Source: Dyadobacter sp. LHD-138 (GTDB lineage: Bacteria > Bacteroidota > Bacteroidia > Cytophagales > Spirosomataceae). From it: a stretch of DNA of 64,000 nt. The DNA is taken from NCBI RefSeq assembly GCF_030929615.1, contig NZ_JAVFVU010000014.1:62001-126000 (forward strand). The letters run 5' to 3'. The position numbers and the translations under genes are program-made. Positions 45,901 to 53,472 of the stretch are shown one piece after another. Below the pieces are notes generated by a model. It was not told where the DNA came from. It saw only the letters and a list, made by a program, of their open reading frames with translations, and did no database searches. Each line of letters begins with the position of its first letter. The first letter of the stretch is position 1.

Positions 45901-46130
45901 GAGTTGTTTTATATCCCAACCCGGTTTCTGAAAGACTTTATATCCGTTCGGACGCAGGCAAAGTTGAGTCGGTGAAAATGACCAATGCGTTGGGACAAAT
46001 GGTGTTGGAATTTAATAATATCCCAGCAGATGGTATTTCGCTGGAACATCTTGCAACTGGCGTTTACGTGATACAAGTGAAAAAAGTGGATGGTGGTAGA
46101 ACGTCTCAGAAGGTTGTAATTGCCAGATAA
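42918..46130 (+). CDS. Secreted FG-GAP/integrin-alpha-like repeat protein with T9SS sorting domain
   Basis: This is a 1070-residue surface or secreted protein. A signal peptide (ends TAQAQ) is followed by 14 repeats of about 60-70 residues, recognisable by ISGDYAIVGA-type strands (FGxxVAISGxYxVVGA), acidic Ca-binding-like loops (GEDEDESEGN, GDDEDTNGDN) and recurring GGxNNWGxVKK phrases. They probably form one or two beta-propellers. After the propeller comes a fibronectin-like segment (LPVTLISFDAGKVENQILLK) and a type IX secretion C-terminal domain (VVLYPNPVSERLYI to GRTSQKVVIAR). Such proteins are adhesin-like; the ligand is unknown. Confidence 0.92.
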   Translation: MQCFLPLLKRVVPFLFFAISFSTAQAQDWKQIIKMNGNDRTNKKTSGRSVDDEFGSAVAISGNYAVVGARYDDEDSLGLNPMMNSGAAFIFQKVEGKWQKVRKINASRRTSEAYFGCAVAIYGNYIVVGAHRDTENQFNSAGAAYIFEKDEGGTGNWGEVKRIVAPVRTEYGDAFGFSVGISNDYVIVGAPGEDQDAHESNTINDSGSAFIYKRDNGGANNWGIVKKITAPVRDAGDSFGYSVSISNDYAVVGANWEGEDANEGNTMPGSGSVYLFNKFVGGENNWGLFKKLTATARSEHAYFGCSVSIEGNFVVVGASGANGSAYVFEKDWGAFNNWGQVKKLVAPVEEAGAEFGFAVAIDGHRAIVGSRSRDYRVNNPDAGAAYVFKKDQGDSNNWGLLREVNASGSSSGDYFGTSVAISGESALVGAVGESGDDHENLTVKSAGAAYFFTGDYSGPDSWNLLQKVTASTGAKPSAFSGMLSISGDYAIMGAPLESGDADGQNPIIFAGAAYIMYNNAGNWVQVKKIVAPDRHERDAFGYSVAISGEYVVVSAMWQVSGTGAAYIFKRDLGGANNWGFLKKITSSVPTVDDWFGISVGISGDNVIVGAFGEDEDESEGNKLNASGAAYIFNKDQGGSDNWGLVKKVTIEKRLADVQLGSAVSISGDYAIAGAIGDDYDESDANFIDNSGAAYIFKKDQGGINNWGQVKKLVASERTSGSQFGIGLAISGENVIVGAPAGYIWDASAVYIYSKNSGGTDHWGIQKSLRGAEKTAGAKVQTSTIEKFGRTVGISDDYAVMGTSRLGLDSLGRAVDYGYDAAYVFGKNKGGTNNWGLSQTLISKDSVRGDAFASSVAISAKYIVTTAPGDDEDTNGDNTISNSGSVYFFINAATPLPVTLISFDAGKVENQILLKWITNFESNSDYFEIQKSADARNWEVIGNLSAAQESSSQQNYAFTDARPFAGENLYRLKMVDRDGTFAFSRIRSLSNDGKNGVVLYPNPVSERLYIRSDAGKVESVKMTNALGQMVLEFNNIPADGISLEHLATGVYVIQVKKVDGGRTSQKVVIAR

Positions 46131-46155
46131 CGGGGTTTACAAAAAGGATATTTAT

Positions 46156-46185
46156 AAAACGCGCTTGATTCCGGGCGCGTTTTTT
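46156..46185. terminator. Bidirectional terminator between convergent genes
   Basis: The stem AAAACGCGC (46156-46164) pairs with GCGCGTTTT (46175-46183) and is followed by T residues; the complementary A-run precedes it. It lies between the stops of the FG-GAP gene and the MDR oxidoreductase gene. Confidence 0.8.
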
Positions 46186-46206
46186 GTGAGATTATTGGAT
46201 CAACGA

Positions 46207-47202
46207 TCACATTTTCAACACAATCTTCCCAAACTGCTCCCCGCTTTCCATACGTTCAAACGCGCATTGGATATCGTCGAATGCATATACCGAATCGATG
46301 ATTGGACGGAGTTGATGATACAGCACGTAATAGAGCATATTTTTAAATTCATCAGCATTGCCCATGGTCGTGCCCATAATGGTGATTTGTTTGAGAAAGA
46401 TGAGTTTGGGATTAAATGAGGGTATTGATCCGGCCGTTCTGCCAAAACTTATTATTTTTCCACCGGCTTTTACCAGATGCAGTAAAACTTCGAACCCCGT
46501 TCCGGCAGCTCCGTCCAGGATCAGGTCAAACCCTTCTGTCTGATCAGACAATTCCTTTTTCCAGTTTGGGTTTTTATAATTTGCCCCGCCGCTGGCCCCG
46601 GCAACAATGGCTTTTTGTATTTTATCGTCTTGCCCGGATGTTACATAAACCCTGGAATTCATTTTTAATGCGAATGCCAAAGCCCAGAGCGCCACGCCGC
46701 CACCAATGCCGGTGATTAATACAGTACTTTTCCGGTTGAGTTGTCCCCGGGAAAAAAGCGCGCGGTATGCCGTAAGCCCGGCCAGGGGAACAGCTGCGGC
46801 CTCTTCATAGCTCAAATGGGCCGGAATTTCATAAATGGATCGCTCATCAATGGCGATGTATTCTGCAAAGGTACCCTGTGTGGGATAACCCAGGATCTCG
46901 AAATCACTTTCGAAATTTTTCGCGTTTTTATCCCGGTTTAATGAAGGATTGATAATGACGCGTTTATGAAGCCAGGAGCTGTCGGTATCCGGTCCAATAT
47001 CAACAACATCACCGGCGCCATCCGCACCAGGAATAATCTTAAAATCTGCAAACTGGTTTTTTTCCTGCATAGGCCATAATTCATGATGGTTCAGGCTTGC
47101 TGCTTTGATTTTGACGAGGACCTGACCAGCTTTTATTTCAGGAATCGCGACTTCTTCAATGCGGATTGAGAAGTCTGACTGATCCAAAACGGCTGCTTTC
47201 AT
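46207..47202 (-). CDS. MDR-family zinc-independent alcohol dehydrogenase / quinone oxidoreductase
   Basis: This NAD(P)H-dependent medium-chain reductase/dehydrogenase has 331 residues. A GroES-like N-terminal domain (about 25-130; KAASLNHHELW, PGADGAGDVVDIG) precedes a Rossmann fold with VLITGIGGGVALWALAFA (about 160-178). The catalytic-zinc cysteine at the usual position is absent (LNHHE instead of the C-G-T/S-D type), and no structural zinc Cys cluster is seen, so it fits the quinone oxidoreductase-like subgroup. The C-terminal EQFGKIVLKM is typical. It is monocistronic. The substrate is unknown. Confidence 0.9.
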   Translation of the reverse strand: MKAAVLDQSDFSIRIEEVAIPEIKAGQVLVKIKAASLNHHELWPMQEKNQFADFKIIPGADGAGDVVDIGPDTDSSWLHKRVIINPSLNRDKNAKNFESDFEILGYPTQGTFAEYIAIDERSIYEIPAHLSYEEAAAVPLAGLTAYRALFSRGQLNRKSTVLITGIGGGVALWALAFALKMNSRVYVTSGQDDKIQKAIVAGASGGANYKNPNWKKELSDQTEGFDLILDGAAGTGFEVLLHLVKAGGKIISFGRTAGSIPSFNPKLIFLKQITIMGTTMGNADEFKNMLYYVLYHQLRPIIDSVYAFDDIQCAFERMESGEQFGKIVLKM

Positions 47203-47568
47203 ATTTCATTGTGGTGGGCTAAATTGAGTGTTCTGAGGCAAATAGCAAACTGAAAACATTTTACGCGCAACGCGATTAAAATATCTTAATTTATGATCTA
47301 TCCGGTAAATACGTGCTGTCGCAACAACATTTTATCAATTGCTTGACATTCAGTCTGCCACAGGGGTTTATTTAAGACTCAAAATAACAAATTTTCCTGG
47401 TATTTAAATAGCTTGGAAGATGAAAATCTCGCGGCATGTTTTTCCCCGATCTGCTATACTGGTGATTCTCCATCTTGCAACCTTTAAGGGTATACGCAAA
47501 TTATCCATATTTAAAGATAGAATTAGATTATTTTATAAGTAAATAAACCTTACCACGAATAATATTGT
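47203..47568. other. AT-rich intergenic stretch upstream of pseudogene
   Basis: These 366 bases between the divergent MDR gene and the decayed monooxygenase hold no recognisable gene. A 40-codon frame (47420-47542, starting MKISRHVFPRSAILV) has no family resemblance. No repeat or clear promoter was found. Confidence 0.4.
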
Positions 47569-48012
47569 ATGACAATTTTGCTTTCGGCTAGGCGCCCCCG
47601 GCGGATTAACGCTCGCAAGACTTTTGCAAATGAACGGAGGGGGTGTAAAGGTCTATGAGCGAGATCTCCGCAAGGATGCCCAAGCAAAAGGTGCCACGCT
47701 CGATTTACAACGATGAATCTGGATTGCTGGCAATTCGTGAAGCCGGGCACCGTGGTTTGGGGAAGTCACTTTGTTGCGCTTTCCGAGGAAAACGGCGCAT
47801 GGAAAATTGAATTTAAAGACGGAACATTTGCTGCTGCCGATCTCGTGATTGCGGCCAATGGCGCAAATTCAAAAATGCGTCCCTATGTAATGCCCATTCA
47901 GCCGTTTTACGCGGGTATTACGATGGTTGAGGGAGCTGTTTATGATTCTGAAAAGACGAGCCCCGGTATCCATAAATTGTTAAATGGCGGGAAAATATTT
48001 GCGATGGTTGCC
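47569..48012 (+). pseudogene. Decayed FAD-dependent monooxygenase (TetX-like)
   Basis: Pieces of a TetX-like flavin monooxygenase are visible in different frames. From 47591 the frame reads GAPGGLTLARLLQMNGGGVK then VYERDLRKDAQAKGATLDLQ (the FAD-binding Rossmann start; the first Gly motif is already damaged). A shift at about 47710 gives DESGLLAIREAG. The text then jumps, with another frame change, to GTVVWGSHFVALSEENGAWK and FAAADLVIAANGANSKMRPY, which in intact relatives lies about 80 residues later. Similarity ends near GGKIFAMVAG. There are at least three lesions plus the loss of the C-terminal half, so it cannot be functional. Confidence 0.8.
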
Positions 48013-48190
48013 GGTATCACATTGGAGTCAACCGCGGCACTGCATACGCCCGAGGCTATTGCATATTTATTGGATATTGTTGGCTGATGAAGAATCCATT
48101 GATTTGTGGCAATGGTTTGGCGTATCGGTTATACTCGGGGCGATTGGTGGGATGAATTTGTTTAAGGGTAAAAACAAAGCCGCTGATTGA
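48013..48190 (+). pseudogene. C-terminal remnant of an EamA/DMT-family transporter
   Basis: Directly after the monooxygenase fragment, the frame carries STAALHTPEAIAYLL and then, after a shift of two missing bases near 48072, LADEESIDLWQWFGVSVILG and the tail KGKNKAAD. This resembles the last two TM helices of EamA drug/metabolite transporters (AYLLGILL-E-...-LWQ-fGv-LILgG). Only about 55 residues remain and there is no start. It keeps a strong terminator downstream, suggesting that it was once the end of a real transcription unit. Confidence 0.65.
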
Positions 48191-48197
48191 TCATTGG

Positions 48198-48247
48198 GTT
48201 TTAAACAAACAGGCTTCTGAACTTTCGGATGCCTGTTTGTTTAAAAC
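48198..48247. terminator. Strong bidirectional hairpin terminator
   Basis: The perfect 17-bp stem 48198-48214 (GTTTTAAACAAACAGGC) pairs with 48231-48247 around a 16-base loop. It lies between the transporter remnant (plus) and the CHRD gene (minus). Confidence 0.85.
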
Positions 48248-48255
48248 AAGATCAC

Positions 48256-49098
48256 TTAAAACTCGATTTGAGCCCGGATCTCACCGCCTGGAAAAGTGGA
48301 ATTATGAATGTTGAAATAATATTTCCCGGCAAGTAAATCCGCTTCATTGATGGCAATTCCATCCACGACAACGGAGTTTGAAAAGGAGCCGGAAACGGTT
48401 TTGGGAATCAGCGGGAAGAAATCAAATTTAACCGGCGCATTGGTACCCTTCGCAGCAGGACCGTGAATGTGCGAACCCGTAGGGATGCCTGCCAGATTGT
48501 TCCAGGTCAGGAAAAAACTAAGCAATTTGGTCGTTTTGTTATAGGTTACATCCGCAGTTCCCGTGGCCGTGCTTGGGTTGGCCGGAACCTCGTTGGCACC
48601 ACTTAATACAAGACCTTTTTTACTAACGATATGGCTTTGGTTGTAAAACTCGATCTGTCCGCGTATTTCGCCGCCGGGGTTGGTTGGTGTGTGAAAATTA
48701 AAATAATATAAGCCGTTTAAAAGGTCGGTTTCATTAATTGCTGTACCATCGACAACCACTGAGTTGGTAAATGAGCCGCTTGGTGTTTTGGGGATCAATG
48801 AGGCGAAATCATGTTTTACCGGCGAATTGGTGCCTCTTGGCGCCGTTCCGTGGATGTGCGCGCCAACCGGGTTGCCGGTCAGGTCATTCCATTTGACGGT
48901 ATAGCTTAATACTTTACTGACTTTGTCGTAGGAAACGTCAGCGGATCCCCATGCTTTGCTGCTGTTAAAAACGGATTCTTGTGCCGCGCTTAAAGGAAGT
49001 CCTTTCTGGGAAACTACATTTTCAACTTTGTGGTCTTCGCAAGCCGAAAAAATAGCGATGAATATGATCAGGGAGCATAGTTTGAATAATGACTTCAT
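48256..49098 (-). CDS. Lipoprotein with two CHRD domains
   Basis: This exported lipoprotein of 280 residues begins MKSLFKLCSLIIFIAIFSAC (Cys20). Two tandem CHRD domains (about 40-150 and 165-280) each contain GSADVSYDKVSKVLSYTVKW- or TGTADVTYNKTTKLLSFFLT-type strands, AHIHG/SHIHG motifs and end in a PGGEIRGQIEFY- or PGGEIRAQIEF-type strand. CHRD domains were first described in chordin; bacterial versions are beta-sandwich proteins of poorly known function. The two copies are about 60% alike by eye, pointing to internal duplication. Confidence 0.93.
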   Translation of the reverse strand: MKSLFKLCSLIIFIAIFSACEDHKVENVVSQKGLPLSAAQESVFNSSKAWGSADVSYDKVSKVLSYTVKWNDLTGNPVGAHIHGTAPRGTNSPVKHDFASLIPKTPSGSFTNSVVVDGTAINETDLLNGLYYFNFHTPTNPGGEIRGQIEFYNQSHIVSKKGLVLSGANEVPANPSTATGTADVTYNKTTKLLSFFLTWNNLAGIPTGSHIHGPAAKGTNAPVKFDFFPLIPKTVSGSFSNSVVVDGIAINEADLLAGKYYFNIHNSTFPGGEIRAQIEF

Positions 49099-49270
49099 AG
49101 AATAGTTCGTTTAGGTGAAATGATACATTAAAGTTAATGTTTAATACGGAATCGTGTCATTATTTTGTAATATTAAATTATTAATAATGAGTGTGTTAAT
49201 CTGGTTTTGGGGCTTGGGCAGGCTGGGCAGTAATTTTTGTATTTTTATTTCTCGCTAACAAAAAATTGAA

Positions 49271-49936
49271 ATGGGTGATTTAAACCGGATTTTACTCCTG
49301 GGAGCCACCGGCAGGACCGGGAAAGTGCTGTTAAAACTGGCATTAGAAAAGGGATATAGCGTGAATGTTATCGTGCGGGATATCGGCAATTTTCCCGTCC
49401 AACATAAGGATCTGAAAATATTTGCAGGCAACCCCATGGACCAGCAGGTATTGAATGAAGCCATGCAAGGCTGTCAGGCCATTGTAAGTACATTAAATAT
49501 CTCCCGTCAGTCAGATTTCCCCTGGTCGGGATTAAGAACACCTGAAAATTTTTTGTCTGAAACGATAAGGCATGTTATCGCATTAAGTCCTTTACACGAC
49601 ATCAGCCGGATTGTTGTGCTGTCGGCCTGGGGTGTTGGTGACAGTCGGAAGTATATTCCTGGTTGGTTCAGATGGTTGATTGATCACAGCAATATTGGCG
49701 CGGCCTATCGGGAGCACGCCGCACAGGAGCAGCTTCTTGCCGCTTCCGGATTGCAATACACCGCCATCAGACCGGCGGCACTGGTGAATGCTGCACGGCC
49801 TATAGATATTTTGGTAAGTTTTAATAATTCGCCGAAACCGGGACTGACCATTAGCCGGTTTAATGTGGCGATATTTATCCTGGATATTTTAGCGCAAAAT
49901 AGTTATCTCAGGGAAACACCCGTGATTTCAACTTAA
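49271..49936 (+). CDS. NAD(P)-binding NmrA/SDR-like protein
   Basis: This short atypical SDR has 221 residues and starts MGDLNRILLLGATGRTGKVL with the GATGxTG dinucleotide motif at about residues 11-17. The phrases NVIVRDIGNF and GCQAIVSTLN match NAD(P)H-binding NmrA-like or BLVRB-like proteins, as does the late LQYTAIRPAALVN. A YxxxK pair is not in the classical place (YREHAAQEQL occurs instead), so a redox-sensing or nonclassical reductase role is possible. It is a single gene, convergent with the deacetylase. Confidence 0.88.
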   Translation: MGDLNRILLLGATGRTGKVLLKLALEKGYSVNVIVRDIGNFPVQHKDLKIFAGNPMDQQVLNEAMQGCQAIVSTLNISRQSDFPWSGLRTPENFLSETIRHVIALSPLHDISRIVVLSAWGVGDSRKYIPGWFRWLIDHSNIGAAYREHAAQEQLLAASGLQYTAIRPAALVNAARPIDILVSFNNSPKPGLTISRFNVAIFILDILAQNSYLRETPVIST

Positions 49937-49945
49937 AATTTCGCT

Positions 49946-50800
49946 TTAATTTTTTTCTGCGAGATCTTTATAACCAATCAGTTGTATTCTTCTGGTTTTA
50001 ATAACTTCCTTTACCTGATCGCTTGTAAAAAGATCGGTCACACCCTGCCGGTCTTCTGCAACATTTTCATAACCAATGTGCGAAATCGCCCGTAACTCTG
50101 CGTCATCCAGGCCAGGATGGTCCACAAACAGGTAAGTCTTTCCGTTTTCAAGTTTGCCGAGCATCGAGATGAAACTCCGGATCTTTTCATCCGAAGTTTT
50201 ATGCGGACCGTCATAGCTGACATATTTATCCACTTTCGGCTCGGCATCAACCGGAATTTTATATTCTTTGGCAAGTCGTCTGGTTAACGCTTTTACTTCT
50301 TCCGTTATGCCCGTGCAACCCATGTGGGAAGATAAATGGCTGATGCGCGGTATTTTTTTCAAGGCCATCTCAATCTGTGCACGAAACTCTTTTTCGATGT
50401 CAGCCAGCTGCCAGTCGTTTTCTACAACAGATCGTTTTGGATAATTTTTGTTGGGATAAACCATCGGGAAAAAATACCCGTCCGCATCACGAAGGCTGGG
50501 ACAATTGGTCATGGGGCGCCATTTCATATTGTCCCATTCGCTGGTTATCGCCAAATGTATCCCAACGTCAATGCCCGGATTATCATGCAACATTTTGACA
50601 GCCTCAGGGAACCATGGAGAGGGCACGATCACCTCAATGGAAGTTTGAAAACCTTCTTTTGAAGATTTGATTAGCGCCAGATTCCCCGAATGTGAGTAGC
50701 CCATGTCATCGCCCCGGACGATTAGTTTTGGGGCGGATTGCTGGGCGTAAGACATCGATACGGACAAAGAAAGGAGCAGAAGACAGATGGATTTATTCAC
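49946..50800 (-). CDS. Exported ChbG/YdjC-family carbohydrate deacetylase
   Basis: This 284-residue periplasmic protein has a signal ending SYAQQ. The ChbG/HpnK family signatures are LIVRGDDMGYSHSGN (metal-ligand region, Asp31 and Asp32) and GIDVGIHLAIT (His82). A third His lies in HLSSHMG at about residues 157-160. Family members remove N-acetyl groups from N-acetylated sugars such as chitobiose or hopanoid glycosides, but some have other activities. An exported form suggests action on external or cell-wall sugar. It is monocistronic on the minus strand. Confidence 0.9.
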   Translation of the reverse strand: MNKSICLLLLSLSVSMSYAQQSAPKLIVRGDDMGYSHSGNLALIKSSKEGFQTSIEVIVPSPWFPEAVKMLHDNPGIDVGIHLAITSEWDNMKWRPMTNCPSLRDADGYFFPMVYPNKNYPKRSVVENDWQLADIEKEFRAQIEMALKKIPRISHLSSHMGCTGITEEVKALTRRLAKEYKIPVDAEPKVDKYVSYDGPHKTSDEKIRSFISMLGKLENGKTYLFVDHPGLDDAELRAISHIGYENVAEDRQGVTDLFTSDQVKEVIKTRRIQLIGYKDLAEKN

Positions 50801-51089
50801 GATTTGCCAGCTTAAAATTTACGTTATGAAAGTAATAAGAGACCGGGTGTTTATAAAGATGTATCTCAATTTTACTAAAATGTTGTGATACACATTTTTA
50901 ACCCAGCTCGTTAGCTTTGATAAGCTTTCAGGTGATATATTTCTACCCGTCAGCGGTATCACAAAGTTATTGTTGGGAAATAAGATAACTTGCGGAGCAT
51001 GGCATTAAAATGCGAATTAAATATCGGGTTACTTTCAAACAATTTCCTTTCCAATTCCCTACTTTTGCCTCCAATCAAAAAACTAAAAA
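50801..51089. other. Intergenic stretch between divergent genes
   Basis: These 289 bases lie between the deacetylase (minus) and the HAD hydrolase (plus). A minus-strand TAnnTTTG match (50962-50969) is 160 bases from the deacetylase ATG and lacks a -33 partner. The plus-strand box at 51060 is listed separately. Nothing else stands out. Confidence 0.4.
51060..51067 (+). promoter_or_regulatory. -7 box (TACTTTTG) of the HAD gene
   Basis: This exact TAnnTTTG match is 22 bases before the HAD hydrolase ATG. A TTTC sits 23 bases upstream of it, a weak -33 candidate. Confidence 0.4.
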
Positions 51090-51773
51090 ATGGATATAAA
51101 AGTTATTGCCTTTGACGCGGATGATACTTTATGGGTAAATGAGCCTTATTTCAGACGTACCGAGGAAGAGTTTTGCAACCTGTTGAGTGAGTATTTGCAA
51201 CCCCACGCAATGGAGCGGGAATTGTTCAAAATTGAGATGGATAACCTTGGATTATATGGCTATGGCGTAAAGGGTTTTATGCTTTCGATGATCGAAACGG
51301 CACTAAAAGTTTCCAACAAAACGATCAGTCTGGATCATATAGAAAGAATCCTTGATTTGGGTAAAAACCTGCTCAATGAGCCTGTCGATCTGCTGGCCGG
51401 TGTGGAGGATGTCCTCGATACACTGAAGGGAAAATACAGATTGGTAGTGGCGACAAAAGGAGATTTGCTGGATCAGGAAAGAAAGCTTAAAAAATCGGGA
51501 TTGAGCCATTATTTTCACCATATTGAGATCATGTCGGAGAAAGATGATGCGAATTATCTTAAACTGATCAAACATTTGGATATCCTGCCGGAGAATCTTT
51601 TAATGATCGGAAATTCGCTGAAATCGGACATCCTGCCCGTTTTGAATATCGGCGGTTATGGCATCCATGTGCCTTATGCCATCACCTGGGCGCATGAACA
51701 GATCGAGCATACCATTGAAAGCGAGCGATTCAGAAGTGTGGAGCATATCAAGGAAGTTCTTCAGTTCCTGTAA
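51090..51773 (+). CDS. HAD-superfamily hydrolase
   Basis: This cytoplasmic phosphatase-like protein has 227 residues. Motif I is IAFDADDTLW (nucleophile Asp9, acid/base Asp11), motif II is VVATKGD (Thr/Lys region), and the late motif is LLMIGNSLKSDILPVLNIGG with an Asp for Mg binding. A helical cap fills residues 15-100. It is of the YjjG/5'-nucleotidase-like type but the substrate is not clear. Gaps on both sides and its own promoter box suggest a single-gene unit. Confidence 0.92.
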   Translation: MDIKVIAFDADDTLWVNEPYFRRTEEEFCNLLSEYLQPHAMERELFKIEMDNLGLYGYGVKGFMLSMIETALKVSNKTISLDHIERILDLGKNLLNEPVDLLAGVEDVLDTLKGKYRLVVATKGDLLDQERKLKKSGLSHYFHHIEIMSEKDDANYLKLIKHLDILPENLLMIGNSLKSDILPVLNIGGYGIHVPYAITWAHEQIEHTIESERFRSVEHIKEVLQFL

Positions 51774-51875
51774 GAAAATCGCATATTTTCTTTTATAAGT
51801 TTAATTTCTGGCACGATTCATATAAGCGAAATCTGATTAGAGCCAGAATCCATTGTTCATTAAGTTCTTCATTTT

Positions 51876-52703
51876 ATGACAACAAAAACCAAAGCTTTTA
51901 TACTTTTTGTAATGCTGTCGCCCTTTGCGTTGAAGGCCCAGCAACTGATTACAATGTCCAATAAATGTTATAAACAGGTTCAGGCCGGTAATAAACAAAA
52001 TGACCAGGGGCAGTATCAGGATGCGTTAAATACCTTTACGAAGGTGCTTAAAGACTGCTCCGCGAAAGACGCGAAGGAGGAAGGTAATGTGGGAAAGGCG
52101 ATAGCCTTTAACGGATTGAAGCAGTATGAAGACGCTATAAGTCCTGCGAATGCGGCCATTAAGGCAAGTAAGCAAAAGAATGTAATGGCTTATTATGCAA
52201 GAAGTTATGCATATAATAATCTGGGCAGGACAGAGGATGCGAAGGCCGATCTTGTTAAAATAACAGACCTTACTAAAAAGAATAAAAATGTAAAAGCCCG
52301 GGCGGGTATGTTTGCGCAGCTGGCGCATCTGGATTTTCAGCTGAACATGCTGACCGAGGCTGATGTGAATCTGGCAAAAGCAATTGAACTTGATCCGACA
52401 AATCCTGCTTTTTTTATCCAGAAGGGTGATATGATGGTCAAAATGAATAATTATGACGACGCATTTGTTGCCTATGACAAAGTATTGGATTTGGGTAAAA
52501 ACGATCTTGAAATTTACCAGATAAGAACAGAGGCGCGTTTGAAACAAGTACAGCAAAAATATGTTACGACGGATATCAAGGAGCTCTCGAAAAGAATGAC
52601 GAAAGCGGAGCAGCGTACTTTGTGTACGGATATGAAAAAGGCGCTGGATATGGGATTGCGGAATTTGCAGCTCGACCTATTTTCCAGCATGATTTGTGAG
52701 TAA
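51876..52703 (+). CDS. Exported TPR-repeat protein
   Basis: This 275-residue protein has a signal ending ALKAQQ followed by about five TPR-like helix pairs (NKQNDQGQYQDALNTFTKVL, AYYARSYAYNNLGRTEDAKA, ATAIELDPTNPAFF-type LAKAIELDPTNPAFFIQKGD, NYDDAFVAYDKVLDLGKNDL). It would be a periplasmic scaffold. The OmpA-family gene starts 27 bases downstream, so they are probably co-transcribed and may act together at the envelope. No enzymatic motif is visible. Confidence 0.88.
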   Translation: MTTKTKAFILFVMLSPFALKAQQLITMSNKCYKQVQAGNKQNDQGQYQDALNTFTKVLKDCSAKDAKEEGNVGKAIAFNGLKQYEDAISPANAAIKASKQKNVMAYYARSYAYNNLGRTEDAKADLVKITDLTKKNKNVKARAGMFAQLAHLDFQLNMLTEADVNLAKAIELDPTNPAFFIQKGDMMVKMNNYDDAFVAYDKVLDLGKNDLEIYQIRTEARLKQVQQKYVTTDIKELSKRMTKAEQRTLCTDMKKALDMGLRNLQLDLFSSMICE

Positions 52704-52730
52704 ATAATTGATAAACTAAAACGTTAAGAA

Positions 52731-53393
52731 GTGAAAAGAAATAGTATTGTTATTGTCGTATTGGCTTTTTTGATTGGCTGTAAAAGTATGAACAGCACCC
52801 AGAAAGGAACCGGGATCGGTGTGGCCGGCGGGGCGGCTGCGGGTGCCGTAATTGGTGAACTTGCCGGAAAAAACAGTGTGATTGGTGCGCTGATTGGCGC
52901 AGCGGTAGGTGGTTCGGCCGGTTATTTCATCGGAAAACATATGGATAAACAGGCGCAGGAGCTGAAACAGGCGATCCCTGACGCGACTGTGGAAAGAGTG
53001 GGTGAGGGAATCAACCTGACTTTTAATTCAGGTCTGTTGTTCAAGCTTAACTCGTCTGAACTGAGTGAAGGTGCCAAAACAGAATTGAAAAAAGTAGGCG
53101 GTATTTTAAGCAAGTATGACGATACGCAGATCCTGCTGGAAGGTCATACGGACGACACAGGTTCTGACGACTATAACATGAAATTGTCTGAGCGTCGTGC
53201 TGAGTCCGTGTCTAAATATCTTGAATCACAGAATATTCCGTCTGCACGGCTGAGAACAAAATGGTACGGAGAGTCGCAGCCTAAATTTGCTAACGACAGT
53301 GAGGTAAACCGCGAGAAAAACCGTCGTGTTGAACTCGCCATTTTTGCCAACGATACGATGAAGAAAGATGCTGAGAAAGGGGAGATCCGGTAA
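52731..53393 (+). CDS. OmpA-family peptidoglycan-binding lipoprotein
   Basis: This 220-residue lipoprotein starts at GTG 52731 (MKRNSIVIVVLAFLIGC, Cys17). A glycine-zipper segment (about 27-70; GTGIGVAGGAAAGAVIGELA, AVGGSAGYFIG) resembles YiaD-type proteins and may insert in a membrane. The C-terminal OmpA domain (about 95-205) has LLEGHTDDTGSDDYNMKLSE and RAESVSKYL, with NREKNRRVELAIF at the end; the Asp and Arg pair expected to bind diaminopimelate is present. It likely tethers the outer membrane to peptidoglycan. A strong terminator follows. Confidence 0.93.
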   Translation: MKRNSIVIVVLAFLIGCKSMNSTQKGTGIGVAGGAAAGAVIGELAGKNSVIGALIGAAVGGSAGYFIGKHMDKQAQELKQAIPDATVERVGEGINLTFNSGLLFKLNSSELSEGAKTELKKVGGILSKYDDTQILLEGHTDDTGSDDYNMKLSERRAESVSKYLESQNIPSARLRTKWYGESQPKFANDSEVNREKNRRVELAIFANDTMKKDAEKGEIR

Positions 53394-53415
53394 ACATAAT
53401 TAATCAAGTATTCTT

Positions 53416-53462
53416 CGAAAACACAATAGGCTGCCCTGTGGAGGCAGCCTATTGTGTTTTCG
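53416..53462. terminator. Strong hairpin terminator
   Basis: The stem 53416-53435 (CGAAAACACAATAGGCTGCC) pairs with its complement ending at 53462 around a short loop. It lies between the convergent OmpA-family and RND permease genes and can serve both. Confidence 0.9.
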
Positions 53463-53472
53463 GAAAATTAAC

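Noticed and set aside
47569..48190. A functional TetX-type tetracycline-inactivating gene
   Set aside because: Frameshifts, an internal deletion and loss of the C-terminal half rule out a working enzyme.
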